This document shows, one piece after another, positions 30,185 to 40,241 of a stretch of 64,000 nucleotides of DNA. The stretch is from Ginsengibacter hankyongi (lineage in GTDB: Bacteria > Bacteroidota > Bacteroidia > Chitinophagales > Chitinophagaceae): assembly GCF_008710285.1 (NCBI RefSeq), contig NZ_VYQF01000006.1:62001-126000 (forward strand), written 5' to 3'. Position 1 is the first letter of the stretch, and every line of letters begins with the position of its first letter. Under the pieces are notes generated by a model. The model saw only the letters and a list, made by a program, of their open reading frames with translations. It was not told where the DNA came from and searched no databases. The position numbers were made by a program, and so were the translations under genes.

Positions 30185-30270
30185 CGGGATAACTGCATAC
30201 ATGCGTTCCCGTTATGTTAGGCTGCTGCGATTCATTTCTTTATTTTATTAACTTTTTCAACCTTACTATT

Positions 30271-32442
30271 ATGGAAGAAACATTATCAAATATAAACCGA
30301 CGCAACTTTTTAAAATTTACAGGCATTACCGGTGCAGGTTTAATTATCGGTCTTTCATTCAAAAGCAATAATGGCTTTGCTGAAATTGCTAAACCCGGTG
30401 ATGATGCAGCATTATATGATTTAACACCATTTATAATGATTGAAAAAAGCGGAGCCATTACCATATTTAATCCCAGGCCGGAAATGGGACAGGGAACTTT
30501 TCAATCGATTCCATCGTTGATTGCCGAAGAACTGGAAGTGCCGTTAGATGGAGTCACCATTAAACAAACCGGCGGTCAAAAAATATTCGGTCGCGGGCAA
30601 TTTGCAGGCGGCAGTAGTTCGGTACGCTCTGACTATTTTACTTTGAGAAAAGCAGGCGCTTCTGCCCGTGAAATGTTAGTAAAAGCAGCAAGTCAGCAAT
30701 GGAAGGTGCCCGTAGAAGAATGTTATGCCGGTGATGCAAAGGTTTTTCATAAACCTTCTGGTAAAAGTATTGGGTATGGTGATCTTGCTGAAGCCGCTTC
30801 CAAATTGGAAGTACCTAAAGATCCCAAACTTAAAGACCCAAAAGATTTCAAATTATTAGGAAAGAAAACGATGCGCCCTGATATTCCGCTAAAATCATCC
30901 GGCAAAGCTGTATTTGGTATCGATGTGGAAGTGCCGGGTATGGTGTACGCATCTATCGAGCATTGCCCCGTTTTCGGTGCGAAGATGGTAAGTTATGATG
31001 ATACTGCTGCAAAAAAAGTGAAAGGCGTATTGTCGGTAGAAACGTGTGACCGTATTTTTGGTAAATACAAGCACGAGGGTATTGCCGTAATTGCTGATAA
31101 TTACTGGGCAGCTTACCAGGGACGCAAGGCTCTTTCGGTAAAGTGGGACTACCAGGGAAACGAGAACTTTAATTCAACAGAATATGATCAAAGTCTGCGT
31201 GACCTCGCTAAAAAGGAAGGAGTAGTTGATCATGAAAAAGGGAATTTTGACAAAGCATATAATGAAGCCGGTGTTAAGATCGATGCTTTTTATGAAACAC
31301 CTATCGTTTCACACTCTCCTATTGAACCAATGAATTGCGTTGCAAGTTGGTACGATGATAATAAACTCGAGATCTGGGCTTCTACCCAGGTGCCGGGCGA
31401 TCTTGCCAGCAGTTTGCCCAAAGGTCATGGCATACCCGAAGAAAATGTAAAAGTAAATGTATTGTTTAGCGGAGGCGCTTTTGGCCGGAGGTTATACAAT
31501 GATGTTATTGATGAGGCAGTGCAACTCTCAAAGAAAATCAGGAAGCCGGTTAAAGTAATCTGGTCAAGAGAAGATGATACACAACTTGGCCCATTTCGCC
31601 CGATGACCTATTCAGCAATGAAGGGAGCGCTGTCTTCGGATGGAAAAGTAGTAGCTTTTCAGCATAAAGTAATTTCACCTTCTATCAACGCGTCTGAACA
31701 TGAAAATTATGACAAAACAAAGCCGGACCGCACAATGACGGAAGGGATCAGCGAACAGAAGTATGACTTTCAAAACATGAAGAACATGTATGTAAATGCG
31801 GAATCTCATATTCCTTTTGCAGCTTGGCGTGCCGTAACAAGTACTACACTTGCATTTGCACATGAATGTTTTGTTGATGAACTGGCGGTAAAAGCAAATA
31901 AAAACCCGATGGAATTCCGTTTAGCAATGATTCCGCAAGATTCAGATACGGCAAATGTTTTACGCAAGCTCAAAGAAGTTTCCAATTGGGATAAAGCATT
32001 ACCCAATGGCTGGGGCCGTGGTGTAGCACAATATGAATTTTTTGCCGGCCTTGCCGGGTATGTGGTAGAAGTATCCAAAAACGGAAACGGTATAAAAATT
32101 GAAAAGGCTTACGCAGTTATTGATCTTGGCACAGTGGTTAACCCCGACATGGTAAAAAACCAGGTGGAGGGTGCTGCTACAATGGCTTTATCAGCAGCCA
32201 TTAAAAATGGAATTACATTTGATAAAGGGCATACTATTCAAACCAATTATAATAATAACCCCATTGTTCGCATTAATGAAATGCCTGTTGTTGAAGTACA
32301 TATTCTTGCAAATGGAGGTCCGAAGATAAAAGGCGTTGGTGAGCCAGGTTTACCTCCTTTTGCGCCAGCATTATGCAATGCGGTTTTTGCTGCGACGGGT
32401 AAACGCATCAGGAGATTACCGTTTGATATTAATAATGTATAA
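30271..32442 (+). CDS. molybdenum hydroxylase large subunit (isoquinoline 1-oxidoreductase beta type), copy B
   Basis: The ATG at 30271 is chosen over that at 30214, since only it puts the twin-arginine signal NRRNFLKFTGITGAG near the N-terminus. The 723-residue protein has RPEMGQGTFQSIPSLIAEEL, GGSSSVRSDY, GGAFGRRLYNDV and, at the end, GVGEPGLPPFAPALCNAVF with the catalytic-Glu position. It is a close paralogue of copy A in layout and motifs but diverged in sequence. It oxidises an unknown substrate and hands electrons to the [2Fe-2S] subunit and then, likely, to the c-type cytochrome encoded downstream (57 bp). No maturation gene of the XdhC kind is present in the window. Confidence 0.92.
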   Translation: MEETLSNINRRNFLKFTGITGAGLIIGLSFKSNNGFAEIAKPGDDAALYDLTPFIMIEKSGAITIFNPRPEMGQGTFQSIPSLIAEELEVPLDGVTIKQTGGQKIFGRGQFAGGSSSVRSDYFTLRKAGASAREMLVKAASQQWKVPVEECYAGDAKVFHKPSGKSIGYGDLAEAASKLEVPKDPKLKDPKDFKLLGKKTMRPDIPLKSSGKAVFGIDVEVPGMVYASIEHCPVFGAKMVSYDDTAAKKVKGVLSVETCDRIFGKYKHEGIAVIADNYWAAYQGRKALSVKWDYQGNENFNSTEYDQSLRDLAKKEGVVDHEKGNFDKAYNEAGVKIDAFYETPIVSHSPIEPMNCVASWYDDNKLEIWASTQVPGDLASSLPKGHGIPEENVKVNVLFSGGAFGRRLYNDVIDEAVQLSKKIRKPVKVIWSREDDTQLGPFRPMTYSAMKGALSSDGKVVAFQHKVISPSINASEHENYDKTKPDRTMTEGISEQKYDFQNMKNMYVNAESHIPFAAWRAVTSTTLAFAHECFVDELAVKANKNPMEFRLAMIPQDSDTANVLRKLKEVSNWDKALPNGWGRGVAQYEFFAGLAGYVVEVSKNGNGIKIEKAYAVIDLGTVVNPDMVKNQVEGAATMALSAAIKNGITFDKGHTIQTNYNNNPIVRINEMPVVEVHILANGGPKIKGVGEPGLPPFAPALCNAVFAATGKRIRRLPFDINNV

Positions 32443-32499
32443 TTGTGAGTTGTAAAAGGTGAATACCAAATATAATTTGTACCTGAAATATTTGAAAAC

Positions 32500-32907
32500 A
32501 TGAAGAAAGTATGGATCCCCTTAGTTGTTACTTTAAGTATATTTTTTATTTGCACGGCTTTTTTCCAGGAGTATGATCTTAATAAAAGCATTGAGCGTGG
32601 TAAAGAAGTGTACTCCGCCAACTGTATGGATTGTCACATGGCAGAGGGAACTGATCCGCAGAATACTTATCCGCCGCTGGCGAAATCAGATTATTTAAAA
32701 AAATCTGCTGATACATTGATCAATATAATTCTTGAAGGACAAACCGGTGAAGTAATTGTAAATGGCCAAAAATACAATGACGATATGCAGCCGCAAAATT
32801 ATTTGAGCGATGAACAAATTGCAGATGTATTAAATTATGTGCGAAATAGTTGGGGTAACAAATATCCTGCAATTACGCCTCCGCAAGTAAAAGCATTGCG
32901 TAAATAA
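32500..32907 (+). CDS. periplasmic c-type cytochrome (electron acceptor of the hydroxylase)
   Basis: The 135-residue protein has an N-terminal hydrophobic signal or anchor (6-22), then one haem c motif C42-x-x-C45-H46 (CMDCH). The likely axial Met is M96 (DDMQPQN). Length and a single haem fit the cytochrome c class I fold. As the last gene of the three-gene operon, it is the natural electron acceptor of the Mo/[2Fe-2S] enzyme, passing electrons to the respiratory chain; this is inference from position. Confidence 0.9.
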   Translation: MKKVWIPLVVTLSIFFICTAFFQEYDLNKSIERGKEVYSANCMDCHMAEGTDPQNTYPPLAKSDYLKKSADTLINIILEGQTGEVIVNGQKYNDDMQPQNYLSDEQIADVLNYVRNSWGNKYPAITPPQVKALRK

Positions 32908-33298
32908 TCTTTTCCTTTCACAAATGGTTAACGGAGTCTAAAAGAATTGCGGCATTTCGCAATAAGTGTTAATGTGGTCAATCGGGTTTAATGAAACCGA
33001 TTATCACAATTTTTTGTTCAGAATAACGTTCCGTTATGTATCATAAAATGACTCATCATTGGAATGGGTGGCAGGTTGAAATAACCTTTATACAATAGGA
33101 AGAAGAAAGTTTATAAAATTTCATGAATTTACGGGTAAACTTAGCCTTTATATAAGAGAATCTTAAAAAGAACCGGAATTATAATAATCTCAGCCATGCT
33201 GCAAGGTGCAATCTTTTTCAAAATCATTCCATTTGAATTATTTTAATTTTCGGAAATTAGCCTGAATTTACCTATTATAAACTAGCCTAAAAGAGAGT
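32908..33298. other. intergenic stretch
   Basis: The 391-base gap follows the cytochrome gene. I see no clear hairpin-plus-T terminator here and no ORF with supporting features. Confidence 0.4.
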
Positions 33299-33850
33299 AT
33301 GAAACGATTAATTTTAATTTCTTTAATAGGAGGATTAATATTCATTAATCTTTCATCCTGTAAAAAAGTACTTGCTGCTGTGTATGGCGGAACAGATGTT
33401 ACAGTTCCTCAATTTCAATTGATCCTTCCACAGATTTACAGTGTTCCACCGGGCGAAATTCCCCTGGGAAGCTATTCTTATTACATCAACCTGGATAGCT
33501 CTGTAAGAGCCAGTACCGGCGGTGTTTTTGGAGCAAATGCGGTTAACTCCGTTAAAATAAAAAAAGTAACCATAAAAATTACTAACCCGGATGCGTACGA
33601 TAATCTGGCCAATATTGATAGTGCACGGGTAACACTTCAATCGAGTTCAAACAATAATCCTCTACAACTTTTTACCATCGGCTTCCCCGCCACCTACGAC
33701 GATACCTATGACTATACTACATCAAATAGCCCTGAATTATTACCTTATGTAAAAGGCAATATCATAATCTATAATGTGTTCGGCAAATTGAGAACACCTA
33801 CTAATAAACCATTAGGGCTGACAGTTGACGTTACTTTAAGAGCTAACTAA
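33299..33850 (+). CDS. hypothetical lipoprotein
   Basis: The 183-residue protein has a lipoprotein signal (MKRLILISLIGGLIFINLSSCKK, lipobox NLSSC, Cys21). The mature part is mostly beta-strand, with Asn/Tyr-rich surface and no enzyme motif. No family recognised. It may sit in the outer membrane like other small Bacteroidota lipoproteins. It is a single gene bounded by long gaps on both sides. Confidence 0.65.
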   Translation: MKRLILISLIGGLIFINLSSCKKVLAAVYGGTDVTVPQFQLILPQIYSVPPGEIPLGSYSYYINLDSSVRASTGGVFGANAVNSVKIKKVTIKITNPDAYDNLANIDSARVTLQSSSNNNPLQLFTIGFPATYDDTYDYTTSNSPELLPYVKGNIIIYNVFGKLRTPTNKPLGLTVDVTLRAN

Positions 33851-34461
33851 TGTGTAGGGAAATAGTGAGACCATTATAAAGACTATGATAACGATGTTCC
33901 GTTCCAACCATTGCAATTTTTTAGAAGCGGAAATTCTACAATTAAACCGTTTACCCAAATTATTTTTCACGAATAGTGAGAAGGAATTTTTAAAGCTTGT
34001 TAGATAAAATTGAAAGAGTTGTGTGTCATAGCGGATAATCGTGATTGTTATTGGGAACTATCATCCCTCTTACAAGAGGTCCTTGCATATTTTTTGGCAA
34101 TTGAGCCAGGTAAAAAAACCTAAGTGCCGCTATATACCCACAGTGCTGACAAGACTCCTGCTGCTGCTACGATAATGCTTATAAAGATGTACTTTAAGCT
34201 CCTTTGTTTTTCTAATATATTCATAACTTAAATATCTTTTCAATAGTAGTATAACGAAAATGATGCCATTTTTATTTTATTCCAGGAATGAATTGTTCGT
34301 ATAGAACGAATTTTACATCCTGGTATAAATTTGTTTAGGTAGTATAATAGTGCTGAACAACAGTGGCATACAGTACGAAATAATACAGATTATATTCAAT
34401 TGAGCTTTTTATATTTTATTTTTGGTTTACTGTTTAAAAAATTCCCTTTTTAATAAATGCT
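33851..34461. other. 611-base gap with one candidate small gene
   Basis: Apart from the minus-strand ORF at 34120-34224 listed separately, nothing supported was found here. A 40-codon + ORF starts at 33885 but has no signal or family likeness. Confidence 0.4.
34120..34224 (-). CDS. possible 34-residue single-span membrane peptide
   Basis: Reading the minus strand gives ATG at 34224 to TAG at 34120, 34 residues. It begins MNILEKQRSLKYIF, a basic start, followed by a hydrophobic helix ISIIVAAAGVLSALWV and a short end. Such peptides are seen in inner membranes and often missed. There is no neighbour on this strand within 500 bases and no conserved family known to me, so it may also be chance. 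Confidence 0.35.
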   Translation of the reverse strand: MNILEKQRSLKYIFISIIVAAAGVLSALWVYSGT

Positions 34462-36969
34462 ATGATGAATAAAATATTGTTTCCGGTTATTGCTTTTGCT
34501 TTGTCATTTAATTTTTGTTATTCGCAATCATTCCAGTTAAAAAACGATCAACGGCTTCATGCCGTTACCTTCGGCAACAATAAAATAAAATTTGTGTTGA
34601 GCTACGACAATGAATGCAGGATTTCGAGTGTGCAGGTAAACGGTCAACAAGTGCTTGACAAGGCCACCGGAATTTATTCCGAAATAAAAACTGCAAATAA
34701 GACATTTTCTACTTTACACCTCGCTGCTTCCCCAGTTGTTTCTGTTACAGCCAACACAATAAACGTTGATGGTGTTAATTATGGCGATGATGAAATTAAA
34801 ATACACGAAAACTGGAAATTCCAGGTGAGCGATACGGGAATAAAATTTATAATAACAAGAAATTGCTCCAAAGCTTTTGAAGCAGCATCTGTTTCTTTTC
34901 CCGCAATCGAATTCAATGATATCAATACATGGGAAGGTGCTTTCCAGGGCTTTGGCGGCATAGCATGGTTTTATTTATTTAATGAAAAACTTTGCACCTA
35001 TGGTGTTCATACAAACGAAGCGTCTTTTTGGAATAGTAAAACAAATAAAGGGCTGAACATTTCGGTGGATGCGCCGGGCGAACAGGTGGCCATGAAATAT
35101 ACCCGCACCAATGATGATAAACTGGCATATAGCATCGCTATATCCACAAAAGAAATGGTACCCCGTTATGATTCCGGAACTCACCGCCGCCGCTTCATCC
35201 GAAAAAAAACAGATGTGTGGCAACCTTTCAAATTATTGGCCGGCACAACATCGCAGAGCATCAATTTTTCTTTTTTTGACTACGCAAAAAAGTATGGCCG
35301 CGGCGAATTCAAAGGTATTAATGGCAAACAGGTGACTGCTGTTTTAAATACGATTGCCCGAATGGGAGTGATAGACGCGAATCACTTTGGCGGTAACAGC
35401 TGGCATACGCCCTACGGGCCTATATGCCTGCATGAGCAATACATTGCACAATTGGGGCTTGGCATAAATGATCCCCATTATTTGGAGGGATATAAACAAT
35501 GTCTTGATTTTTATCGTGATAATGCTATTAAACCTAACGGTCGCGTATGGCCGCGGTGGGCTTATACCAATGAAGATGCGATGCCGGGCCAATTTACTGA
35601 TAAAGGTTTTTATGAGGCCCAATGGGGATACCTTATGGACTCCAACCCGGATTTTGTTACCAATGTTGCTGAACTATACGACCAGACAGGCGATAAAACC
35701 TGGGTTAAAAAACAACAAGCAGCTTGCGAAAAAGCTTTGGAATTTATTTTGAAAAGAGATACTAATGGAAATCATCTTGTTGAAATGATGAACGACAACC
35801 ACACAGAAAAAAGAAGCAGCGACTGGATAGATATCATTTGGGCATCTTATGAAAATGCTTTTGTAAATGCAAAGTTGTACCACGCATTGACGCTATGGGC
35901 GGGCATTGAACAACAGTTGGGTAACACTCAAAAAGCATCTTACTATGCCGGCTATTCGAAAAAACTTAAAGCGAGCTTTAACAAAAGCATACATAACGGT
36001 GGCTTTTGGAATGATGACAAAGGTTATTACGATTACTGGAGAGATAAGGATAATTCCATACACGGCGATAACCTCGTGACGCCAGTGAATTTTATGGCCA
36101 TTGCTTACGGGATTTGCGATGACTCTACCCGCCATAATTCAATTTTAGAAAAGATAGAAGCAGAGATGCAAAAGGAACATTTGTTCTTCTGGCCTATCAG
36201 TATGTTTCCTTATAAAAGGGATGAAGGATTAGATTACCAGTTTCCCTTTCCTTACTATGAAAATGGTGATATCTTTCTATCGTGGGGAAGTGTGGGTGTA
36301 AATGCCTATGCCTCCTGGAAGCCTGAGCTTGCTTTGCAATATGTAAAAAATATCCTGCGGCAGGACAGCATTGACGGTTTAGCGTTTCAACGTTATTCCC
36401 GCAAAAAACAAGATGGCCAGGGTGACGATATTCTTTCGGGAAACAGCCTTGCGGTTGTTGGCTTATACCAGGCTATCTACGGTTTCAATCCCTTATACAA
36501 CAGGTTCTATTTAAACCCTCATCTTACAAAAGAACTTTCCGGTTCAAAATTGAATTATAATTACAGGGGACAGCGCTTAGTTATTGGTCTCGAGACGAAT
36601 CTATACACCATATCAAACGGGCAATTCAGCGTGAGCGCAAAAAATGATTTTGGCTTTTTTTCAACCAACAATAGTGCGCTGTATTTTAATAATAAAAATG
36701 CTGAGTTTTCCTTAAAAGCAACTATAAGTAATAGGATGCATCTTAATCTCACTATCATTGAATGTAATAGCAGAACGTTGATTTGGAAACAGGATTCAAA
36801 GAATTCTACCGGCGATATAACCTATACCATTAATGATCTTAAACCCGGAAGCGTTTATTCAATTTATGTTGATAACATGTTGTTGAAAAAAGCTAAAAGT
36901 GATGCTAAAGGACGTCTATCGTTTGATGAAACGCTTAAGTTTAAGACTATAAAAATATTGCTGCAGTAA
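34462..36969 (+). CDS. secreted six-hairpin glycosidase-like protein
   Basis: The 835-residue protein has a signal peptide (MMNKILFPVIAFALSFNFCYS). An N-terminal beta-sandwich (about 25-280) is followed by an (alpha/alpha)6-barrel-like region (about 285-680) of the six-hairpin glycosidase superfamily, with LMDSNPDFVTNVAELYDQTG (391-410) and RSSDWIDIIWASYENAF (451-467). The Asp pair at 454 and 456 is a candidate catalytic site. Its C-terminus (about 690-835) is beta-rich. Relatives include GH78/GH63/GH94-like enzymes; exact family and substrate are open. ATG at 34462 or 34465 both give the signal peptide. It stands alone and is likely secreted to the periplasm or surface. Confidence 0.65.
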   Translation: MMNKILFPVIAFALSFNFCYSQSFQLKNDQRLHAVTFGNNKIKFVLSYDNECRISSVQVNGQQVLDKATGIYSEIKTANKTFSTLHLAASPVVSVTANTINVDGVNYGDDEIKIHENWKFQVSDTGIKFIITRNCSKAFEAASVSFPAIEFNDINTWEGAFQGFGGIAWFYLFNEKLCTYGVHTNEASFWNSKTNKGLNISVDAPGEQVAMKYTRTNDDKLAYSIAISTKEMVPRYDSGTHRRRFIRKKTDVWQPFKLLAGTTSQSINFSFFDYAKKYGRGEFKGINGKQVTAVLNTIARMGVIDANHFGGNSWHTPYGPICLHEQYIAQLGLGINDPHYLEGYKQCLDFYRDNAIKPNGRVWPRWAYTNEDAMPGQFTDKGFYEAQWGYLMDSNPDFVTNVAELYDQTGDKTWVKKQQAACEKALEFILKRDTNGNHLVEMMNDNHTEKRSSDWIDIIWASYENAFVNAKLYHALTLWAGIEQQLGNTQKASYYAGYSKKLKASFNKSIHNGGFWNDDKGYYDYWRDKDNSIHGDNLVTPVNFMAIAYGICDDSTRHNSILEKIEAEMQKEHLFFWPISMFPYKRDEGLDYQFPFPYYENGDIFLSWGSVGVNAYASWKPELALQYVKNILRQDSIDGLAFQRYSRKKQDGQGDDILSGNSLAVVGLYQAIYGFNPLYNRFYLNPHLTKELSGSKLNYNYRGQRLVIGLETNLYTISNGQFSVSAKNDFGFFSTNNSALYFNNKNAEFSLKATISNRMHLNLTIIECNSRTLIWKQDSKNSTGDITYTINDLKPGSVYSIYVDNMLLKKAKSDAKGRLSFDETLKFKTIKILLQ

Positions 36970-37202
36970 ATTTGAAAAATTATTTATAAAGTAAACCATT
37001 GGACCATTCCTCATTTATTTTTTTTAATAGATATTATGTTCGGGAACAAATTCGATTTTACTTACAAATTATAGAAACAAATTTTAGTGTAGGCGCCACG
37101 GTTACATGCAGCGTATCATCGGATAAAGTTATTATCATTAAAATCGATTGATCGAACCTGTTTGACAACTGTATAACCAGGTTGTTTCATCGTCCGCACA
37201 AT

Positions 37203-38879
37203 TTATTTTAATGAAGTGTAGCCCGGCCCTTTTAAAAACCTGCCAGGCATTGCACCTGTGTGATTATTATTTTTTAAAACTTGTATCCCATTTACAAAAA
37301 CATCGCTCACTCCTGTTGCGTATTGATGCGGCTTATCATAAGTAGCATGATCCTGTACTGTATTAGCGTCAAAGATTACTACATCCGCATAGTAACCTGT
37401 TTTAAGCCCGCCACGTTTGTAAAGTTTCAAATGAGTAGCCGGAAGTTTTGCCAATTTATAAATGGCTTGTTGAAGATTCATCAATTTTTCATCACGGGTA
37501 TATTTGCCTATTACCCTTGCAAAACATCCATAGGCGCGGGGATGTGCATTTGATTTCAGAAAAATACCCTCAGGTGTATAAGAAGGTTCATCACTCCCGA
37601 AACTTACCCAGGGCAATACCACTTGTTTCTTCACATTTTCTTCATTCATTAAAAAATAAGCAACGCCTACACGGGTACTGTCGTGGATGATAAGGTCCAT
37701 CGCTGTTTCTTCAGGCGTTTTACCAAGCATCTTTGCAACTTCGGCTAATGTTTTGCCTGTATATTTTTTTAAAGAATCTTGCTTAAATGAAAGCAATAAA
37801 ATATTGTCTGCGCCACCGGCGCCATAATATAAATTCTCCCAGTTTTGTACATCTTCATTCATCTCTTTAGCCATTTGCTTTCTTACTACGGGATCCTGCA
37901 AACGTTTCCGCAATTTTCCAAAACCTCCATCCTGTAATGTCGGTGGAAAACATGACGTTAGACCAGTTGCTGCCGCAGTATAGGTGTACATGTCTGCGGT
38001 AATATCCAAACCCTGCTTGCGTGCGCTTTCCACCATTTCAATTACACTATCCATCTTATTCCAATTGTTTTTACCGGCTGCTTTTAAATGGCAAATTTCA
38101 ACCGGAATATGGGATTGTTTTGCAATCGTTATAATTTCGTTTATAGCTTCCGTTAGTTGATTCCCCTCACTGCGTATGTGACTTATATAGGTCCCGCCAT
38201 ATTTAGCCGCTTCTTTTGAAAGCTCAACGAGCTCACTTGTTTTTGCAAAGTTATCCGGGGCATAAATCAATGCACAGGTAACACCCAGCGCACCTTCCCG
38301 CATGGCAGTATCAATCAATATCTTCATGCTATCCAGTTGTTTGGCGGTAGGGGCTTTATTGTCTTCGCCAATTACATATTGACGAACAGTACCCAGCCCA
38401 ACAAAAGAAGCAATATTGCAGGAAATTCCCTTGTGCTCCAGTGTATTCATATATTGGCCAAGCGTATTCCATGTTACGGGATATTTAATATCGGTCTCAT
38501 TTTTTTGAAGTTGCTCTTTCATTTTGGCATTCAAAGGGCCGTAACTCATTTCATCAAATATTTCAGTTGTTACTCCTTGTCTTAAATCACTTTGAGCTCT
38601 GCCATCCTGGAAGAGACTTTCTTCAGAATGACCCATCATGTTAATAAATCCTGGTGCAACAGCTTTTCCATTGGCATCGATTTCATTTTTTCCATGAGCA
38701 TTCGTCAGGCTACCAATAAACGCAATGGTATCCGCATTGATGCCTATATCGCCCTTGTAAGGATTTCCTCCACTCCCCTCATAGATTATTCCATTTCTTA
38801 TAATCGTATCGTATTGCTGCGAATGGTTGCACGCAGTAATGGAAAGAGCAAGAAAAAACATACAGAATAAAAACCGCAT
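37203..38879 (-). CDS. D-aminoacylase-like amidohydrolase lipoprotein
   Basis: The 558-residue protein has a lipobox (SITAC, Cys17), so it is anchored to a membrane. The amidohydrolase fold follows, of the N-acyl-D-amino-acid deacylase group: NAHGKNEIDANGKAVAPGFIN (about 60-80), EICHLKAAGKNNW (about 257-269), and a C-terminal beta-sandwich. The usual first metal-binding His-x-His is changed to M82-G83-H84 (PGFINMMGHSEESL), so one of the two histidine ligands is absent. The Bacteroidota subgroup with this change is often annotated as D-aminoacylase or amidohydrolase, and activity is not certain. It stands alone, transcribed leftwards. Confidence 0.78.
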   Translation of the reverse strand: MRFLFCMFFLALSITACNHSQQYDTIIRNGIIYEGSGGNPYKGDIGINADTIAFIGSLTNAHGKNEIDANGKAVAPGFINMMGHSEESLFQDGRAQSDLRQGVTTEIFDEMSYGPLNAKMKEQLQKNETDIKYPVTWNTLGQYMNTLEHKGISCNIASFVGLGTVRQYVIGEDNKAPTAKQLDSMKILIDTAMREGALGVTCALIYAPDNFAKTSELVELSKEAAKYGGTYISHIRSEGNQLTEAINEIITIAKQSHIPVEICHLKAAGKNNWNKMDSVIEMVESARKQGLDITADMYTYTAAATGLTSCFPPTLQDGGFGKLRKRLQDPVVRKQMAKEMNEDVQNWENLYYGAGGADNILLLSFKQDSLKKYTGKTLAEVAKMLGKTPEETAMDLIIHDSTRVGVAYFLMNEENVKKQVVLPWVSFGSDEPSYTPEGIFLKSNAHPRAYGCFARVIGKYTRDEKLMNLQQAIYKLAKLPATHLKLYKRGGLKTGYYADVVIFDANTVQDHATYDKPHQYATGVSDVFVNGIQVLKNNNHTGAMPGRFLKGPGYTSLK

Positions 38880-39005
38880 AGCGTTGTATTTATTATTAAT
38901 AATGAATTAAAATTGTAAAATAGGAATTAATTTGAGAAATATAGGAGTTCTCTTCGCTCCTCTCCTTCTCAATTTAGGAAGCTATATCATCAGTAAGGAT
39001 AATCT

Positions 39006-40241
39006 TTATTCATTAAGCAGCCGGTCCACCGTTTCATAAAATTTATTTTTAGATGCTATATAATATTCACCACTGGCGGGGCCATAAAAGTTAGTATGTA
39101 CCTCCCTTACATTTCCTTTCTTATCTATAAAAATAGTTGTGGGGAAAGACCTGATTGGAGTAAGCTGCGGCAAGGTTTTTTCAGTTTTATTTTCATCACC
39201 GGCAGTAACACCGGTAATAAGCATGGGATATTGTACATCAAATAATTTTTGAAATTTGGCCAAGCTTTTTTGGGACCGCGCAGCATCAGTAGTTAATTCA
39301 TAGGCCAACGCAATTATCTCTACTCCTTTTGAACGATTTCTCTTGTAATAGCCAGACAAAAACTTTGTTTCATCAAGGCAATTAGCACACCAGCTTCCCA
39401 TCAGCTGAATTACGACAACTTTATTTTTATACTTTTCGTCATTTATTGATACCGGAACACCTTGCAGGTTATTAAAAGTAAAATCCAGTTTTGATGCACC
39501 TTCACGTAACCGTGTTGGATCATCTATTTCGGGCAACGCAACAGAATTATTTTTTTGGGCAGTCCATGTTTCTTTAGCGATATAGCCATTATAAAAAATA
39601 CCTCCCGAAATGGTATTCGCATCACTGATTTTAGCCTCAAACAGATGAACGTTGTCACCATCAAAAGCCGATAGAAAAAGCGAGTCGCCAGTGACAATTC
39701 CATCAAGGTAACGGTAATCCGCAGACGGAGTTAGAAAGCTCCCGGTAAGTTTATTTCCATTCTGCTCAAACACTGCAACGGCTTTGCGTTTCGAGCCATT
39801 GGCTCTTGTGATACTAACATCCCATTTACCTGATATATTATTTTTTGCTTCGCCGTAAACAGGGCTAAAACGATCAGGGATATTTGCATAACCGCTGAGT
39901 GGCCAGTATTGCGTGTTGCCTGATGTGCCTTTTAAATAAATTCCCTTCATATTGCCATTGCCCTGTAATTTTACCCTAAAGGACGATTCAAAGGCAGGCA
40001 TTGTAAAGAACATCGAGTCTCCGGCTATCTTTACATCAGTAATTTTTATTCTCTCTGCTGCATTAATAACATATAAAACCATTTTGCCGTTTTCGTTCCC
40101 TCGTAACAATTGAAACACCACTTGTTTGCCATCTTTGCGCTCCAATGCCAGCCGCCAGTTATCAGGCAATGGTTGTTTAACCTGCGCTTCCGTAAACACA
40201 GAAATCAGCAGGCACATAAAAAATAGAATTCTTTGTTTCAT
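39006..40241 (-). CDS. TlpA-type thiol-disulfide oxidoreductase with N-terminal beta domain
   Basis: The 411-residue protein has a signal peptide (1-20) and acts in the periplasm. The N-terminal 230 residues are beta-rich (like DUF4369), and the C-terminal third is a thioredoxin domain with the active site W284-C285-A286-N287-C288 and the cis-Pro segment SFPTTIFI. TlpA-like proteins reduce disulfides, often for cytochrome c maturation or copper-site assembly. CANC is an unusual redox pair compared with the common CxxC forms CPPC or CGPC, and its redox potential is unknown. It follows the D-aminoacylase-like gene on the same strand with a 126-bp gap, so may or may not be co-transcribed. Confidence 0.88.
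   Translation of the reverse strand: MKQRILFFMCLLISVFTEAQVKQPLPDNWRLALERKDGKQVVFQLLRGNENGKMVLYVINAAERIKITDVKIAGDSMFFTMPAFESSFRVKLQGNGNMKGIYLKGTSGNTQYWPLSGYANIPDRFSPVYGEAKNNISGKWDVSITRANGSKRKAVAVFEQNGNKLTGSFLTPSADYRYLDGIVTGDSLFLSAFDGDNVHLFEAKISDANTISGGIFYNGYIAKETWTAQKNNSVALPEIDDPTRLREGASKLDFTFNNLQGVPVSINDEKYKNKVVVIQLMGSWCANCLDETKFLSGYYKRNRSKGVEIIALAYELTTDAARSQKSLAKFQKLFDVQYPMLITGVTAGDENKTEKTLPQLTPIRSFPTTIFIDKKGNVREVHTNFYGPASGEYYIASKNKFYETVDRLLNE

Noticed and set aside
33885-34007. 40-codon + strand ORF
   Set aside because: No hydrophobic helix, no family likeness and no start-site context; too weak to report.
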